From the NCBI GenBank assembly GCA_026706695.1, contig JAPOYE010000085.1:1-44090 (forward strand): a DNA stretch of 44,090 nucleotides, written 5' to 3'. The notes below the pieces were generated by a model, which was given only the letters and a program-made list of their open reading frames with translations, had not been told where the DNA came from and did no database searches. Shown one piece after another: positions 30,842 through 40,808 of the stretch. This DNA comes from Candidatus Dadabacteria bacterium. GTDB lineage: Bacteria > Desulfobacterota_D > UBA1144 > Nemesobacterales > Nemesobacteraceae. Numbering within the stretch: the first letter of the stretch is position 1; every line of letters starts with the position of its first letter. The translations under genes and the position numbers were made by a program.

Positions 30842-32494
30842 TTGAACAAAGGAAAAAGCGGCTGCTTTACAGGTGAATTAACGTCGCGATGCCTTTGGGT
30901 ATTCCTAGCACTAATTGCGGTACTCGGTTCTACGGGCTGCGGTGGCGAGAGTTCATCTTCAGCGGGTTCAGGAGAAACCTCGTTGCCAGAATCGGTCGAA
31001 ACAGCACCCCCGGAACCAACTGAACCGTCTCCACCGCCGTCGCTTCCACCATCATCACCGCCACCGCTGACCTGCGGTACAAGCGATGAACCATGGCAAG
31101 AAGGTATGTTCTGTCCCAGCGACAATTTTCATCAATACTGCGCGGATCCGAGCAAAGCTGTTAGTCAAGACGCCATGCAGGGAACATACGTGGATGAAAA
31201 CAACTGGCTTCGGTCCTGGAGTCATGAAACCTATCTCTGGTACGACGAAATCGAGGATGTGGATCCGGCCTGCTGCACTACGGAGGAGTACTTTGAGCTA
31301 ATGAAAACAAAAGAGACGACATCTTCCGGAAAGCCAAAGGACAGGTTCCATTTCTCACAGCCCACCAGAGAATACCGGCAACTTTCCAATGAGGGCATTA
31401 CGGCTGGATATGGCGTCAGACTCAAAATTCTGCAACGCTCGCCTCCGCGAAATGTGGTGGTAGCCTACACCGAACCCGGCTCGCCCGCGACCGCGGCCAG
31501 CGTCAATCTTGTGCGCGGCACACAGATCCTCGGCGTTGACGGCATTGATATCGTAAATTCCACCGACGAAGACGAGGTAGACAAGATAAACGCCGCTTTG
31601 AATCCATCTGTTGGTGATACGCACACATTCACTGTTAAAGATCCCGGTTCATTCTCCCATGAGCGCTCCGTGACAATGACCGCAAGAGAGATCACAGTGC
31701 ATCCGGTGCAGAAAGTAAAAGTGATAACCACCCCCGAAGGAGACCGCGTAGGTTACATACTGTTTAACGCTCACAATGACCCGGCGGCGCAACCGCTAAT
31801 AAACGCCGGCAACACATTTAGGAGAGGAAGAGGCATCGATGACCTAGTGCTTGATCTTCGCTATAATCCTGGCGGGTTCATCTACATCGCGCAGATTATA
31901 ACATCGATAATAGCCGGGTCCGCAGGCAATGGGAAAAACTTCGCAACAATTGAATATAACGACAAAACAGACAATGTATCCGCTCCCTTTGCCGGCGCGT
32001 TCAAAGATGAGAACGGCACTGTGTATCGACTGCCGTATCTTGATCTTCCGCGCCTGTTCGTTCTGACCAGTCCCAGCACCTGCTCGGCAAGCGAACTGAT
32101 CATCAACAGCCTGCGCGGCATCGACATAGAGGTAATATTGGTTGGTTCGACCACATGCGGCAAGTACTACGGTTCTGTTTCGACAGACAATTGCGGCACG
32201 ACTTATTCCACTATTCAGCTAAGGATAGTTAATAACAAGGGAGTTGCCGATTATGATGACGGTTTCTCGCCTACCTGCTCCGTTGCGGACAATGATTATG
32301 ACCACCAGCTCGGCGACCCGGAGGAAAGCCTTCTTAAAACAGCCCTCGCTTATCAGGCTGACGACGCGTGTCCTTCATCAAGTGCAGCTCAAGTCCCAGA
32401 TGTCGCGACGAAAAACTCCCAGGAAGAATCGTTATCAATCGATCCCATTCCCTCGCCATATTCCAGCTTGCCCGGTTTGATTCTCGATCGGTAA
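30842..32494 (+). CDS. S41-family lipoprotein protease, copy 1
   Basis: A 550-residue precursor starting at TTG 30842 with GGAGAAGG 8 bases upstream. A lipoprotein signal peptide ends in VLGSTGC (lipobox). A Ser/Pro-rich tether follows (about residues 38-78), then a Cys-containing domain with NNWLRSWSHETYLWYDEI, a PDZ-like region (about 185-290), and the S41 tail-specific protease core. The Ser of TCSASELIINSL and the Lys of TTCGKYYGS form the expected Ser-Lys dyad. It should act on the periplasmic face of a membrane. Substrate unknown. A second copy follows immediately, so the two arose by duplication. Several Cys pairs (CC, TTCGK, DNCG) hint at disulfides. Confidence 0.85.
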   Translation: MNKGKSGCFTGELTSRCLWVFLALIAVLGSTGCGGESSSSAGSGETSLPESVETAPPEPTEPSPPPSLPPSSPPPLTCGTSDEPWQEGMFCPSDNFHQYCADPSKAVSQDAMQGTYVDENNWLRSWSHETYLWYDEIEDVDPACCTTEEYFELMKTKETTSSGKPKDRFHFSQPTREYRQLSNEGITAGYGVRLKILQRSPPRNVVVAYTEPGSPATAASVNLVRGTQILGVDGIDIVNSTDEDEVDKINAALNPSVGDTHTFTVKDPGSFSHERSVTMTAREITVHPVQKVKVITTPEGDRVGYILFNAHNDPAAQPLINAGNTFRRGRGIDDLVLDLRYNPGGFIYIAQIITSIIAGSAGNGKNFATIEYNDKTDNVSAPFAGAFKDENGTVYRLPYLDLPRLFVLTSPSTCSASELIINSLRGIDIEVILVGSTTCGKYYGSVSTDNCGTTYSTIQLRIVNNKGVADYDDGFSPTCSVADNDYDHQLGDPEESLLKTALAYQADDACPSSSAAQVPDVATKNSQEESLSIDPIPSPYSSLPGLILDR

Positions 32495-32581
32495 GCTTTT
32501 GAGCAAACCCGATCTTATATTTTTTCCGTACCGCAACCTGCATCACTGAACGCCGTAACTTTTTAACGTTGCACGCGTACC

Positions 32582-32610
32582 TTGATAAATTAAGGTCATC
32601 CTGCGATAAT
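32582..32610 (+). promoter_or_regulatory. Promoter of second S41 protease gene
   Basis: TTGATA (32582-32587) and GATAAT (32605-32610) are separated by exactly 17 bp in the gap between the two protease genes, about 48 bp before the GTG start. The second copy can thus be expressed on its own. Confidence 0.55.
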
Positions 32611-32658
32611 GTACGTCTAGCCAAATCCACCTTGGCATTTAATCAGAGGAGAACTGCA

Positions 32659-34179
32659 GTGCACAAAGGAAAAAACCGCCTTTCCCCATACAGATCCACT
32701 TCGAGACACTTGCTCGCGATATGCCTAACGTTGCTCGGAGTATCGGTTTTTCTCGGTTGCGGCGATACTTATGAAACAGCTCCGGCAGAAGAACCGGCGT
32801 TTTTTCCCAGTGATATCTTCGTAGATACCTGCGCCGACCTCAGCAAAGCTTATTATAAGAGCATCTCCTCTCAAGGCATCTACGCAGATGAAAACAACTG
32901 GCTTCGGTCCTGGAGTCACGAAACCTATCTCTGGTACGACGAAATCAAAGATCAGGATCCTTCCTGCTGCAGTACTCCCGTCTACTTTGACTTGATGAAG
33001 ACCTTTGAAACAAACGCTTCCGGAGCTCCCAAGGATAGATTTCATTTCACCGTACCTACTGCAGAATTCTTGGCAGAAAGGGAAAGCATTGATATAGGAT
33101 ACGGTGCCGAGTTCGCGCTTCTGCGAGCCGCCCCGCCACGAGACGTAAGGGTCGCTTACACAGAACCCGGTTCGCCGGCTACCGAGGTTAATCTTTCCCG
33201 CGGCGCCCAGATTCTCGAGATCGACGGTGAAAGGATGTTAGATTCGGATAACTTAGACGTATTAAACAACGGCCTGTTTCCACGCACAGTGGGGGAAAGC
33301 CACATGTTCACCGTTCTGGATCTCGGATCGTCAACTCCCCGCACGGTAACCATGACTTCCGTGGCAATAACTACTGATCCGGTTCCGAACGTGAAAGTCC
33401 TGACCACTGGCAATGGAGACCGTGTAGGTTACATGCTGTTTAACGCTCACAACGCACCTGCTGCGACAGCCATCGTAGAAGCAGGCAGACATCTGAAAAA
33501 CGCAGGCATCGATGACCTGATCGTTGATCTTCGCTATAATCCTGGCGGACTTCTCTATGTAGCACAGATATTCTCGTCGATGATCGCCGGGACTGAAAAA
33601 GAAGGATTTATTTTCGAAGAGCTTCAGACAAACGGTAAAATCCCATCGCAAAGCTGGGAGTTCGCTCTTGAATTCTCAGCGGATGACATAATTGGCGACA
33701 CGGACTTGACGGTTCCCAGTCTCGGTTTGCCGCGCCTGTTCGTTCTTACGAGCCCCCGAACCTGCTCAGCAAGCGAATCAGTCATAAACAGTTTGCTCGG
33801 GGTCGACATAGACGTCATCCAAATAGGGTCAGTTACCTGCGGCAAGCCCTACGGCTTCGCTCCAACCGAGAACTGCGGAACTGTTTACCATTCGATTAAC
33901 TTCAGGGGGGCAAATGCCAAGGGCGAGGCAGATTTCGAAGATGGATTTGCTCCGCACTGCCAAGTTGCAGAAGACTTCAACCACCAGCTCGGTGACCCCG
34001 AGGAGGTTCTTCTCAAAACAGCTCTTGCCTATCGAGCCATCGGCGCTTGTCCTTCCTCAGAGGAAGAAGGCGGCAGAACAAGAGTTTCATTGGCGGAGTC
34101 ATCGCCCGGTGAAGCCATCTCCAGACCTTCTGGGTTTTCGGGCAAAATAGTTGGGTCCGGGATACCGTCATCGAACTGA
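32659..34179 (+). CDS. S41-family lipoprotein protease, copy 2
   Basis: A 506-residue paralogue of the preceding gene. The start is taken as GTG at 32659 with AGAGGAGA upstream, giving a signal peptide LLAICLTLLGVSVFLGC with a lipobox; an upstream in-frame TTG at 32569 would spoil it. The Pro-rich tether of copy 1 is missing. NNWLRSWSHETYLWYDEI is identical in both. The PDZ-like region follows, then the S41 core with Ser in RTCSASESVINSL and Lys in VTCGKPYGFAP. Both copies keep the dyad, so both are probably active. Convergent with pdxA. Confidence 0.85.
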   Translation: MHKGKNRLSPYRSTSRHLLAICLTLLGVSVFLGCGDTYETAPAEEPAFFPSDIFVDTCADLSKAYYKSISSQGIYADENNWLRSWSHETYLWYDEIKDQDPSCCSTPVYFDLMKTFETNASGAPKDRFHFTVPTAEFLAERESIDIGYGAEFALLRAAPPRDVRVAYTEPGSPATEVNLSRGAQILEIDGERMLDSDNLDVLNNGLFPRTVGESHMFTVLDLGSSTPRTVTMTSVAITTDPVPNVKVLTTGNGDRVGYMLFNAHNAPAATAIVEAGRHLKNAGIDDLIVDLRYNPGGLLYVAQIFSSMIAGTEKEGFIFEELQTNGKIPSQSWEFALEFSADDIIGDTDLTVPSLGLPRLFVLTSPRTCSASESVINSLLGVDIDVIQIGSVTCGKPYGFAPTENCGTVYHSINFRGANAKGEADFEDGFAPHCQVAEDFNHQLGDPEEVLLKTALAYRAIGACPSSEEEGGRTRVSLAESSPGEAISRPSGFSGKIVGSGIPSSN

Positions 34180-34249
34180 TCCCCGACGAAAACAGAAGCC
34201 TATATTCTCTGTCCTCTGAAACCCGCTACTGTGTCGCCGATGCGCTTTA

Positions 34250-35200
34250 CTACCTTACGTCGCATATCTCCATGGCTACTTTTATCGCCTGAATCATGCT
34301 CTCGGGGCGCGCAGCGCCCTTCCACGCTATGTCAAAAGCGGTTCCGTGGTCAGGAGAGGTCCGCAGTATAGGCAGTCCCAGAGTTACATTAACCCCGGTA
34401 TCGAAAGAAAGCATCTTGAAGGGCACGAAGCCTTGGTCGTGGTACATGGCGACCACAAGGTCCCACTTGCCGCGAAGGGCGTCGTAGAAAAGAGTGTCCG
34501 CGGGCAGTGGTCCCTCGACCGATATTCCTTCGGCTCTCGCTCTCTCAAGAGCCGGAATTATATGTTCCTGCTCCTCGTTTCCGAAAGATCCCGATTCTCC
34601 GGCGTGCGGGTTTAACCCGCAGACAACTATCTTGGGATCTTCGACTCCGAATCTTTTTTTGAGTTCCCGGGCGGATATGGAGACGGTCACATAAACGCTT
34701 TCTTCCGTAATCATGTCCGGAACCTCGCTAAGAGGGACGTGTATCGTCACGGGCGCGACGCGGAACCTCGTTCCTTCAAAAAGCATTACCACGTTTTCAG
34801 AACCTGTAAGGTCCATAAGCATTTCCGTGTGTCCGGGGTAGGTAGAACCGGCCATGTGTATGGATCTCTTGCTTATGGGAGCCGTAACTATGGCGTCAAC
34901 TTCTCCTGCAAGGGCCATGGCCACAGCCTTTTCTATGCACACAACAGACGCCCTCCCCGCTTTTTCAGACCTCACGCCCGCCTCAACATCCCCCAAGGAA
35001 AAATCCGTAGGATCTATAATCGACAGGGGACCGCCCTTTCCGAACTTATAGTTAGCCTTCTGGAGCACCGGCTCGCTTCCGACAAACACGATATCGTATA
35101 TATCCTCGAAGAAACCGTCGTAAAAAGCCCTTATGCAAACCTCCGGGCCTATCCCGTTCGGGTCTCCCATCGTTACAGCTATTTTTGATTTTCCGCTCAC
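34250..35200 (-). CDS. pdxA: 4-hydroxythreonine-4-phosphate dehydrogenase
   Basis: PdxA oxidises 4-phosphohydroxy-L-threonine on the DXP-dependent route to pyridoxal phosphate. The 316-residue protein has VTMGDPNGIGPEVCIRAF at the N-terminus, ITAPISKRSIHMAGSTYPGH with metal-binding His and TEMLMDL, CGLNPHAGESGSFG, AMYHDQGFVPFKML and LRTSPDHGTAFDIAWKG. Metal-binding His residues and Asp are present. Last gene of glyA-nrdR-tatD-pdxA. It supplies PLP, the cofactor of GlyA in the same operon and of CysM. Confidence 0.95.
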   Translation of the reverse strand: MSGKSKIAVTMGDPNGIGPEVCIRAFYDGFFEDIYDIVFVGSEPVLQKANYKFGKGGPLSIIDPTDFSLGDVEAGVRSEKAGRASVVCIEKAVAMALAGEVDAIVTAPISKRSIHMAGSTYPGHTEMLMDLTGSENVVMLFEGTRFRVAPVTIHVPLSEVPDMITEESVYVTVSISARELKKRFGVEDPKIVVCGLNPHAGESGSFGNEEQEHIIPALERARAEGISVEGPLPADTLFYDALRGKWDLVVAMYHDQGFVPFKMLSFDTGVNVTLGLPILRTSPDHGTAFDIAWKGAARPESMIQAIKVAMEICDVR

Positions 35201-35226
35201 GAAAACACCTCTTGATTTCTCTTCAG

Positions 35227-36009
35227 CTAGATAAGACCGTCTTTGTCCTTCGATACTTTTGGGAAAAGCTCCGTCACGTTCTCAAAAACAATTTGAGTAA
35301 ATTCCTCAAGAGACAGTCCCCGGAGCTTCGAAATAAGTTTGGCCACGTAAACTACATTGCACGGCTCATTCGGTTTCCCCCTCTGGGGCACCGGCGCCAA
35401 GTAAGGAGAATCCGTCTCGTAAAGAAGCCTCTCAATGGGAATTCTGGCCGCCGCGTCCCTTACCTCCTCGGCCCTCTTGAAAGTCACTATGCCGGAGAAG
35501 GAAATAAAAAAACCGAGATCAAGATACTTTTTCGCCGTTTCGTAATCCCCTGAAAAACAGTGGATAACTCCGGGCATCGGACCGAGATCAGCCTCCCGGA
35601 GCATTGAAAGCAGTTCTTCCTCAGCGTCTCTTACGTGAACCACGAATGGTAGATTGCGTCTCCTCGCGAGCTCCATATGCGCCTCAAACGACCTTATCTG
35701 ATCTTCCCTGGGGGAATTCATGTAGTGATAATCAAGCCCGGTTTCTCCAATCGCCACTACCTTGGGGTCTTCGGCCATCCCCTCAAACTCCCGCATCACC
35801 TCTTCATTGAAACTGGAAGCGGAGTGCGGGTGGATTCCAACCGACACGTAAACTCCCCTGTATTTCCTCGAAAGCTCTATGGTGGCAAGCGAGGACTCAA
35901 TCCCCGTCCCGATGGATATGATCTTCCCGACTCCCTCGGCCGCGGCTTTTGACACGGCGCCCACAGGGTCTTCAATACTGAGCAGATGGGCGTGGGAATC
36001 AACCAGCAT
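35227..36009 (-). CDS. tatD: TatD-family metal-dependent deoxyribonuclease
   Basis: A 260-residue TIM-barrel hydrolase of the YcfH/TatD family. Visible are VDSHAHL (metal His pair), GIHPHSA, AIGETGLDYHY with the bridging Glu, PFVVHVRDAEEE, VIHCFSGDYETA and LYETDSPYLAPVPQRGKPNEP. Members act as 3'-5' DNA or RNA exonucleases in vitro. It lies 5 bp after nrdR. Confidence 0.92.
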   Translation of the reverse strand: MLVDSHAHLLSIEDPVGAVSKAAAEGVGKIISIGTGIESSLATIELSRKYRGVYVSVGIHPHSASSFNEEVMREFEGMAEDPKVVAIGETGLDYHYMNSPREDQIRSFEAHMELARRRNLPFVVHVRDAEEELLSMLREADLGPMPGVIHCFSGDYETAKKYLDLGFFISFSGIVTFKRAEEVRDAAARIPIERLLYETDSPYLAPVPQRGKPNEPCNVVYVAKLISKLRGLSLEEFTQIVFENVTELFPKVSKDKDGLI

Positions 36010-36014
36010 GCGGT

Positions 36015-36473
36015 CTATTTCTTCTCCTTAAGGAGACCCGTTACCTCGTCGAGAAACTCGTTTACATCCTTAAACGACCTGTAGACCGAAGCGAACCTTA
36101 CGTACGCGACCTGATCGATATCATAAAGCTTGTCTATCAGCTTTTTCCCTATCTCTTCGCTTGATATCTCCCGCTCTCCCCTCTCGAGAAGCTCCTTTTC
36201 GAAACCGGAGACAAAATCCTCTATGACCTCAGTGCTTACCGGCCTTTTCTCGCACGCCTTGCGCATTCCGGCTATTATCTTGTTGCGGTCAAACTCTTGC
36301 CTGCGACCGTCCTTTTTCACCACCATCACCTCGGCATGGTGGATTCTTTCGTATGTGGTGAATCTCTCCTGGCAGTCGTTGCACTCCCTGCGTCTTCTGA
36401 CGGAAAAACCGTCTTTTCCTTCTCTTGAATCAACTACTCTGGTGTCATCAGATTTGCAGAAAGGGCACTTCAT
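36015..36473 (-). CDS. nrdR: Ribonucleotide reductase transcriptional repressor NrdR
   Basis: A 152-residue repressor of nrd operons that senses dATP/ATP. The N-terminal Zn ribbon has MKCPFCKSDDTRVVDSR and RRRECNDCQERFTTYER (four Cys). The ATP-cone follows, with VVKKDGRRQEFDRNKIIAGM and RKACEKRPVS. It follows glyA by 4 bp. The nrd genes themselves are not in the window. Confidence 0.96.
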   Translation of the reverse strand: MKCPFCKSDDTRVVDSREGKDGFSVRRRRECNDCQERFTTYERIHHAEVMVVKKDGRRQEFDRNKIIAGMRKACEKRPVSTEVIEDFVSGFEKELLERGEREISSEEIGKKLIDKLYDIDQVAYVRFASVYRSFKDVNEFLDEVTGLLKEKK

Positions 36474-36477
36474 TCTT

Positions 36478-37728
36478 TTATCCGCCGAGTCTGTGACCGT
36501 AAACGGGAAAACGCAGGCACAGTTCCTTCACGTCTTCCTTTATTCTGCCGAGAACCTTTTCATTCTCATGATTGTTAAAAGCTTCCATTATAAAACCTGA
36601 TATCGCGTCGATTTCCGGTTCCTTCATCCCTCTTGTGGTAATCGCGGGAGTTCCGATCCTTACGCCACTTGTGACCATGGGAGGACGGGGGTCGAAGGGA
36701 ATAGTGTTTTTATTGACCGTTATGCCCGCCTTCTCAAGCGTCTGTTCAACAACCTGCCCGGTAAACTCCGTCTCCGTGAGATCAACCAGCACCAGGTGGT
36801 TATCGGTTCCGCCCGAGACGAGCTTAAGACCCGCGTTTAGGAGATTTTCCCCGAGACGTTGTGCGTTTTTCACTATCTGGCGCTGGTACTCTAAGAACTC
36901 GGGCGTAAGAGCCTCCTTGAACGCAACGGCCTTGGCCGCTATGACGTGCATAAGCGGACCGCCCTGGGTTCCGGGAAAAACCCTGCTGTTCACGGTCTTT
37001 GCATGCTCTTCCTTCATCATTACCATGCCGCCTCGCGGTCCCCGAAGGGTTTTATGGGTGGTAGTCGTCACGAAATCGCAGTGGGGCACGGGATCCGAGT
37101 GAAGTCCGGCGACCACAAGCCCCGCCGGATGCGCTATGTCCGCCAGCAAAAGCGCCCCGCACTCATCCGCTATGCTTCTGAATTTCGCGTAGTCCACATC
37201 CCTCGGGTAAGCGCTCCAGCCGGCGATTATGAGTCCCGGGGAGTGTTCCAGGGCAAGCTTCCTCACCTCGTCGTAATCGATTGTTCCCGTTTCCTTTGAA
37301 ACCCCGTAGGCAACGACGTTGTAGAGCCGTCCCGAAAAATTAACGGGGTGTCCGTGGGTAAGATGTCCTCCGTGGTCAAGCCTCATGCCCAAGACAGTCT
37401 CTCCAGGCTTAAGCGCGGCAAAGAACACGGCCATGTTTGCCTGGGCTCCCGAGTGCGGTTGCACATTAACGGCGTCAGCACCGAAAAGCTCAAGGGCCCT
37501 CTCTCGCGCCAGATCCTCGGCCACGTCAACGAATTCACAACCTCCGTAATAACGCCTTCCGGGGAGACCTTCGGCATATTTGTTAGTAAGCACAGACCCC
37601 ATGGCCTCCATGACGGCGTCGCTAACGTAGTTCTCAGACGCTATCATCTCGAGTTTCCATTCCTGGCGCTGTGTTTCCATGCGGATAACTTCCGCTATCT
37701 GCTCATCAACCGTCCTTAGATGACTCAT
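36478..37728 (-). CDS. glyA: Serine hydroxymethyltransferase
   Basis: Interconverts serine and glycine with tetrahydrofolate. The 416-residue PLP enzyme shows [53 protein letters not shown], the PLP Lys in [15 protein letters not shown] and [20 protein letters not shown]. Length is normal. First gene of the four-gene minus-strand operon; divergent from uvrA over 264 bp. Confidence 0.97.
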   Translation of the reverse strand: MSHLRTVDEQIAEVIRMETQRQEWKLEMIASENYVSDAVMEAMGSVLTNKYAEGLPGRRYYGGCEFVDVAEDLARERALELFGADAVNVQPHSGAQANMAVFFAALKPGETVLGMRLDHGGHLTHGHPVNFSGRLYNVVAYGVSKETGTIDYDEVRKLALEHSPGLIIAGWSAYPRDVDYAKFRSIADECGALLLADIAHPAGLVVAGLHSDPVPHCDFVTTTTHKTLRGPRGGMVMMKEEHAKTVNSRVFPGTQGGPLMHVIAAKAVAFKEALTPEFLEYQRQIVKNAQRLGENLLNAGLKLVSGGTDNHLVLVDLTETEFTGQVVEQTLEKAGITVNKNTIPFDPRPPMVTSGVRIGTPAITTRGMKEPEIDAISGFIMEAFNNHENEKVLGRIKEDVKELCLRFPVYGHRLGG

Positions 37729-37992
37729 CTACTCACCTCGAAACGAAAAAGTATTGTGAAAACGGCTCTCCAGCACCAAGCGCTGTCCTGCGCAACGCCC
37801 ACGCAATAATGCCGCATCTCGGAAAAAAGCTGCACGATAATTGTGTAAAGTTAAAGTGAGAAACCACGGGATATTCATCTTTCCCAGGGAAAAGAATACC
37901 GAATGCCCCGGCAAACCTCAATTTCGTTACAAATGCCGCTCGGGGGAAGGGGAAATCCCCTGGGGGCGGATAAGCCGGGGCGGGGAAATCGC

Positions 37993-40740
37993 ATGTCGAA
38001 GACCGCTAAACGGAACGGATACATAGAGATAAAAGGCGCCAGGGAAAACAACCTGAAAAACATAGATGTCCTGATCCCTCAAAACAGGTTCACGGTGGTG
38101 ACCGGTCTCAGCGGTTCGGGCAAGTCATCCCTCGTGCTTGACACCGTTTACAAAGAAGGGCTCAGGAGGTATATCGACTGCCTTTCAACCTATGCAAGAC
38201 AGTTTATAGAGAAAGTCGAGCGCCCCGCGATGGACGACATAGAAGGTCTTCCAACCCCGATAGCTATCGAAAGCCGAAACAACGTCATAAATTCCCGTTC
38301 CACAGTAGGCACCACAACCGAAATATACGACTATACGAGACTTCTGTTCGCGAAAATCGGAAAAACCCGCTGCCCAGAATGCGGAGAGGAAGTGATGGAA
38401 CACTCTCCACAGTCCCTCACTCGGCTGCTGCTCGAAAAATTCCCAGGGGAAAGAGCCGTCATCTGCTTTGAGACCGAAGAGGGAGCGGATCTTTCACAAT
38501 ATATGAAAAAAGGCTACTCACGCACCTACCGGAGCGGAAAGACCCGGGATATGGAAAAAAGCTTGGAGGATCCGGACGCAAAGACCCAGGTAGTCACCGC
38601 GAGAACCGTTATAGGAGAACGGTCGAAATCGAGGATTACAGAAGCGCTTGAGGCCGCTTTTTCCGAGAGCAGCCGGGCGCTTGTACACATCGTTTTAGGA
38701 CAGAGCCTGCGTTTCTCAAGAGAACTTCGCTGTGATCTCTGCGACATTGGGTTTGAAAAACCTACCCCGAACACGTTTTCCTTCAACAGTCCCTACGGGG
38801 CTTGCGAACGATGCAGCGGATTCGGAAGAAACCTTGAAATCGATCCCGAACTCCTTGTTCCGGACCCCGCTCTCAGTCTCGCCGAAGGGGCAATAGATCC
38901 CTTCACGAAAACTTCCTACAGAAAACAGATGAGAAAGCTGCTCGCCTTCGCCGAGGACGCGGGAATAGATACGGAAAAGCCCTTCTCGGAACTTTCGACA
39001 AGGGAAAAAGATCTCGTGTTAAACGGAGACGAGTACTACTACGGCGTGAAAGGGTATTTCAAAAGGCTTGAGCGGAAAAATTACAAAACCCACATAAGGG
39101 TTTTTCTCTCGAGATACCGCTCCGCGTTTACCTGCGAGGACTGCGGGGGAAGCAGGCTCAAGGAAAAAGCCCTCAACGTGCGGATAGAGGGGGAAAACAT
39201 ATTCCATCTCTCCGAGATGTCCGTAAAGGATCTGAAGTCCTGGTTTGACCGCTTGACCCTGTCCGCTTATGAACTGGAGATCGCCGCCGACATAATAAAG
39301 GAAATAAATTCACGGCTGGATTTTCTTATCCACGTGGGGCTTGATTACCTGACCCTCTCAAGGCTCACCCGCACCCTCTCGGGCGGAGAAGCGCAGAGGA
39401 TAAATTTTGCCTGCCAGATGAGTTCGCGGCTTACCGAGACCCTGTATATTCTGGACGAGCCCTCGATCGGTCTGCACGCAAGAGACATGAGCCGGCTCAA
39501 TTCGCTGATAAGAGAACTCCGGGGGAGAAACAACACCATCATACTCATAGAGCACGATCTTGACACCGTAAAGTCCGCAGACTACATAGTGGAACTCGGT
39601 CCCCGGGCGGGAGACGGCGGGGGAGAGGTCGTGTATCAGGGGACCCTGAAGAGTTTCCTGCGTTCGGCGAAGAACTCGACCACGAAAAAATACCTCGCAA
39701 ACGAAAAGAAAATAGAAGTTCCCGGCTCCCGCAGAGAGACCACCGGCAACTCAATAAACGTAATCGGCGCAAGCGAAAATAACCTCAAGAACATAAACGT
39801 CCGTTTTCCCCTTGGAACCCTCTCGTGCGTAACCGGGGTCTCGGGTTCGGGGAAAAGCTCGCTTGTAAACGACATCCTGCATAACGCTCTTCTAAGAAAA
39901 TTCAGGAGGAAGGCCGAAAGGGTCGGAAAACACGAACGTATAGAAGGCGCAGAGTATATAGACGACGTGATAATTCTTGATCAGGCGAGCATAGGAAGAA
40001 CCTCGAGGTCAAATCCCGTCACTTACATAAAGGTTTACGACGACATACGCAAAATCCTCGCCGGGCACTACCAGGCGAAACTTCGCAAGCTTACCCCGTC
40101 GCATTTTTCCTTCAACGTCAGGGGAGGCCGCTGCGAGAAATGTATGGGCGAGGGAAGTCACAGGGTCGAGATGCACTTTCTCGCCGACGTCATGGTGACG
40201 TGCGAGGAATGCGGAGGAAAAAGGTTTGGAAAAGAGGTTCTGGCCTACAGGTACAAGGGGAAAAACATAGACGACATCCTTAACCTCACTGTCGATCAGG
40301 CCATGGGGTTTTTCTCGGGAAACCCGGCCGTTACCAGAAAGCTCAAGGTTCTAAAGGATGTCGGATGCGGTTATCTGAGGCTCGGACAGCCCGCAACAAC
40401 ACTGTCGGGAGGAGAAGCCCAGAGGATAAAGATAGCCCGGGAACTCTCGAAAAAAGAAAAAAACAACATTCTCTACATCCTTGACGAACCCACGGTCGGA
40501 CTTCACATCGACGACATAGGAAAACTCCTCGACGTTCTTAACAGGCTTGTCGACGCCGGCAACAGCGTAATAGTCATAGAGCACAACCTTGAGATGATAA
40601 AATGCGCGGATTATGTAGTTGACCTCGGACCTGAGGGAGGAGATAACGGGGGACGCATAGTGGCCTCCGGTACTCCGGAACAGGTTGCTTCGGTAGAAAA
40701 CTCTTATACCGGAGAGCACCTGAGACCGCTTCTCGGTTAG
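37993..40740 (+). CDS. uvrA: Excinuclease ABC subunit A
   Basis: The damage-recognition ATPase of nucleotide excision repair. The start is set at ATG 37993 (915 residues), just before NGYIEIKGARENNLKNIDV and about 7 bases after GGGGA; the frame is open back to 37903 but that stretch is Gly/Pro-rich and unconserved. Two ABC modules: Walker A GLSGSGKSSLVLDT (about residue 38) and GVSGSGKSSLVNDI; two signatures TLSGGEAQRI; Walker B YILDEPSIGLH and YILDEPTVGLH. Zn Cys pairs are seen in RCPECG, RCDLCD/CERCSG and CEKCMG/CEECGG. It is slightly shorter than E. coli UvrA and the IESRNNVINSRSTVGTTTE stretch is divergent, so a UvrA paralogue cannot be excluded. A 5-bp GC hairpin (37948-37961) lies in the leader. 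Confidence 0.92.
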   Translation: MSKTAKRNGYIEIKGARENNLKNIDVLIPQNRFTVVTGLSGSGKSSLVLDTVYKEGLRRYIDCLSTYARQFIEKVERPAMDDIEGLPTPIAIESRNNVINSRSTVGTTTEIYDYTRLLFAKIGKTRCPECGEEVMEHSPQSLTRLLLEKFPGERAVICFETEEGADLSQYMKKGYSRTYRSGKTRDMEKSLEDPDAKTQVVTARTVIGERSKSRITEALEAAFSESSRALVHIVLGQSLRFSRELRCDLCDIGFEKPTPNTFSFNSPYGACERCSGFGRNLEIDPELLVPDPALSLAEGAIDPFTKTSYRKQMRKLLAFAEDAGIDTEKPFSELSTREKDLVLNGDEYYYGVKGYFKRLERKNYKTHIRVFLSRYRSAFTCEDCGGSRLKEKALNVRIEGENIFHLSEMSVKDLKSWFDRLTLSAYELEIAADIIKEINSRLDFLIHVGLDYLTLSRLTRTLSGGEAQRINFACQMSSRLTETLYILDEPSIGLHARDMSRLNSLIRELRGRNNTIILIEHDLDTVKSADYIVELGPRAGDGGGEVVYQGTLKSFLRSAKNSTTKKYLANEKKIEVPGSRRETTGNSINVIGASENNLKNINVRFPLGTLSCVTGVSGSGKSSLVNDILHNALLRKFRRKAERVGKHERIEGAEYIDDVIILDQASIGRTSRSNPVTYIKVYDDIRKILAGHYQAKLRKLTPSHFSFNVRGGRCEKCMGEGSHRVEMHFLADVMVTCEECGGKRFGKEVLAYRYKGKNIDDILNLTVDQAMGFFSGNPAVTRKLKVLKDVGCGYLRLGQPATTLSGGEAQRIKIARELSKKEKNNILYILDEPTVGLHIDDIGKLLDVLNRLVDAGNSVIVIEHNLEMIKCADYVVDLGPEGGDNGGRIVASGTPEQVASVENSYTGEHLRPLLG

Positions 40741-40808
40741 CCGGATTATATATTTTTTCGACATGGGGTAGAATAGAACCTTAAAAATAATCTTGTCGGA
40801 GAGAAAAA

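Noticed and set aside
31010-31075. Short CCACCG/CCATCA repeats resembling an array
   Set aside because: They encode the Ser/Pro-rich tether of the S41 lipoprotein. No CRISPR array with regular spacers was found in the window.
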